Shown here in pieces: positions 35,559 to 36,399 of a stretch of DNA of 36,399 bases. The stretch lies in IMG/VR virus record IMGVR_UViG_3300023178_000131, positions 1 through 36,399 of that record; one strand, 5' to 3'. The position numbers and the translations under genes were made by a program. Positions within the stretch are counted from its first letter, which is position 1. Every line of letters starts with the position of its first letter. The notes below the pieces were generated by a model. That model was not told the origin of the DNA. It ran no database searches and saw only the letters and a program-made list of their open reading frames with translations. Source of the DNA: a virus.

Positions 35559-36399
35559 TTGTTTTTAAGTTCATCAATTTCTTGTTTAAGTTCTTGAATG
35601 GCTTTGAGCAAAAGCACAGAAAGTTTAGGATAATCAACAGTTAAATAATTTTTACCTGATACTGACACACCTTCGCCATTATCATCTACTGGTGCAAGTC
35701 TCACTAACTCTGGCATGACTTTTTCAAGTTGTTGTGCGCTAACACCAATATGGCTATTTGTATCAAACCCTAAATCATTTGCTGTTGAATTATATGAAAA
35801 GGCAAATGTATCAAGGTTTGAAATTTTATCAAGTGCATTTTCAATTGGACTCAATACTGTTTTAAGTCGATCATCAGATGCTGCAGCAAGAATATCTCCT
35901 GTCATTGATTTAATATCACCATCGGCTGTGATGGTTGATGCATTAGTAATTTGATTAGACAACATGTTAAGTCCGCTTGCACCTATTGTACAAGTCAAAT
36001 CACCACCAGCAAAGATACCAATATGTGCGGGTGATACAGTTTGGTCGGAAGGTGTTCGTGCTTTTTCGCTAAGTAAAATTCCATTGCTAAGATAATTTCT
36101 TGTTGTAATATCTTCAATGGCATGTGCATACATCCAAGGTGCAGCAATATTAACTGAATCTGGTATTAGACCACCAAGAGCAGGTAATGAATGTTCATGA
36201 GCTACTGATGGTCCAAGACCAATACCTGAATTGTCAAGTCCTGTTTCACCAGATATAGCATCATTTGGATAACCTACACTTGTTTTTGGACCAAGAAGAA
36301 TACTTCGATTATGTTCAATACCATCAAATGGTGGTGTAGTTAAACTAATTAAGCTTCCATCAAAATCAACATAGAACAATAAGTTTGTTAGACGATCAC
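35555..36399 (-). CDS. Tail fibre with C-terminal S74 intramolecular chaperone domain (5' end outside window)
   Basis: The frame is open to the window edge. A TTG at 36379 is in frame, but codons upstream (reading DRLTNLL) continue without a stop, so the N-terminus is probably missing. The visible N-terminal part is low-complexity fibre sequence (Gly/Ile/Ser-rich, IGLGPS, IGIFAGGD). The last 107 residues form a peptidase S74 / endosialidase-type chaperone: SDDRLK at the cleavage point (Ser codon 35876-35878), then IENALDKISNLDTFAFSYN, IGVSAQQLEKVMPELV, LTVDYPKLSVLLLKAI and a terminal coiled coil QELKQEIDELKNK. This domain trimerises the fibre, then cuts itself off before the Ser. It shares the PPFDGI joint with the next gene. 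Confidence 0.85.
   Translation of the reverse strand, partial: DRLTNLLFYVDFDGSLISLTTPPFDGIEHNRSILLGPKTSVGYPNDAISGETGLDNSGIGLGPSVAHEHSLPALGGLIPDSVNIAAPWMYAHAIEDITTRNYLSNGILLSEKARTPSDQTVSPAHIGIFAGGDLTCTIGASGLNMLSNQITNASTITADGDIKSMTGDILAAASDDRLKTVLSPIENALDKISNLDTFAFSYNSTANDLGFDTNSHIGVSAQQLEKVMPELVRLAPVDDNGEGVSVSGKNYLTVDYPKLSVLLLKAIQELKQEIDELKNK

Noticed and set aside
35390-36340. Short repeated DNA (ATACCATCAAA, one varying base, then GGTGGT) in the two fibre genes as a recombination site
   Set aside because: It encodes the shared PPFDGI joint and is only about 18 nt with a mismatch; common protein ancestry explains it well enough.
1-36399. tRNA genes, CRISPR arrays, insertion sequences, attachment sites
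   Set aside because: None was seen on either strand; the intergenic space is too small to hold them apart from the 100-nt gap at 1163-1262 and the terminator region, both accounted for.

Overview
The window is a stretch of a T4-like (Straboviridae/Kyanoviridae-type) contractile-tail phage genome. It is AT-rich (roughly two thirds A+T by eye) and densely packed: nearly every junction is a 1-30 nt gap or an ATGA stop/start overlap. The AT-richness, a gp5 with no lysozyme domain, and a fibre beginning with GQIxLSDI/GRIxIxDFYGAS-type motifs all point to a marine myovirus such as those infecting SAR11 (Pelagibacter) or cyanobacteria. The host cannot be fixed from sequence alone. Both ends of the window cut genes: a helicase on the left and a tail fibre on the right.

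Layout. (1) 1-1703, minus strand: the N-terminal 387 codons of a superfamily-2 helicase, preceded by a near-consensus sigma70 promoter (1210-1238), then the head-completion nuclease gp4. (2) 1712-7765, plus strand: the tail-tube/baseplate hub set, namely a gp48-like tube cap, a gp54-like tube initiator, gp53, a gp27-like hub protein and a gp5 spike. (3) 7768-19203, plus strand: about 11.4 kb of proteins I do not recognise (163, 1222, 458, 697, 59 and 1217 aa) inserted between the spike gene and the wedge genes. They include a hidden 59-codon coiled-coil gene at 15374-15553. (4) 19216-34248, plus strand: the wedge module gp25, gp6, a giant gp7-like protein (3394 aa) and an enlarged gp8 (863 aa), closed by a strong intrinsic terminator at 34272-34301. 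(5) 34305-36399, minus strand: two fibre genes converging on that terminator, one ending in an S74-type self-cleaving chaperone domain.

How it fits together. In T4, gp5/gp27 form the hub and needle, six wedges (gp53, 25, 6, 7, 8 and others) join around it, and gp48/gp54 cap it and start tube growth. Those parts are here in order. The two most conserved wedge genes, gp25 and gp6, have normal sizes, while gp7 and gp8 are about three times T4 size and the unknown block adds more large proteins. This suggests an unusually elaborate baseplate.

The most interesting signals lie in the giant gp7-like protein. Residues about 1028-1175 look like a splicing-dead Hint (intein-type) domain, and residues about 2060-2840 hold eight degenerate repeats of about 95 aa. 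Identifications of T4 homologues rest on remembered family motifs, not on a search.
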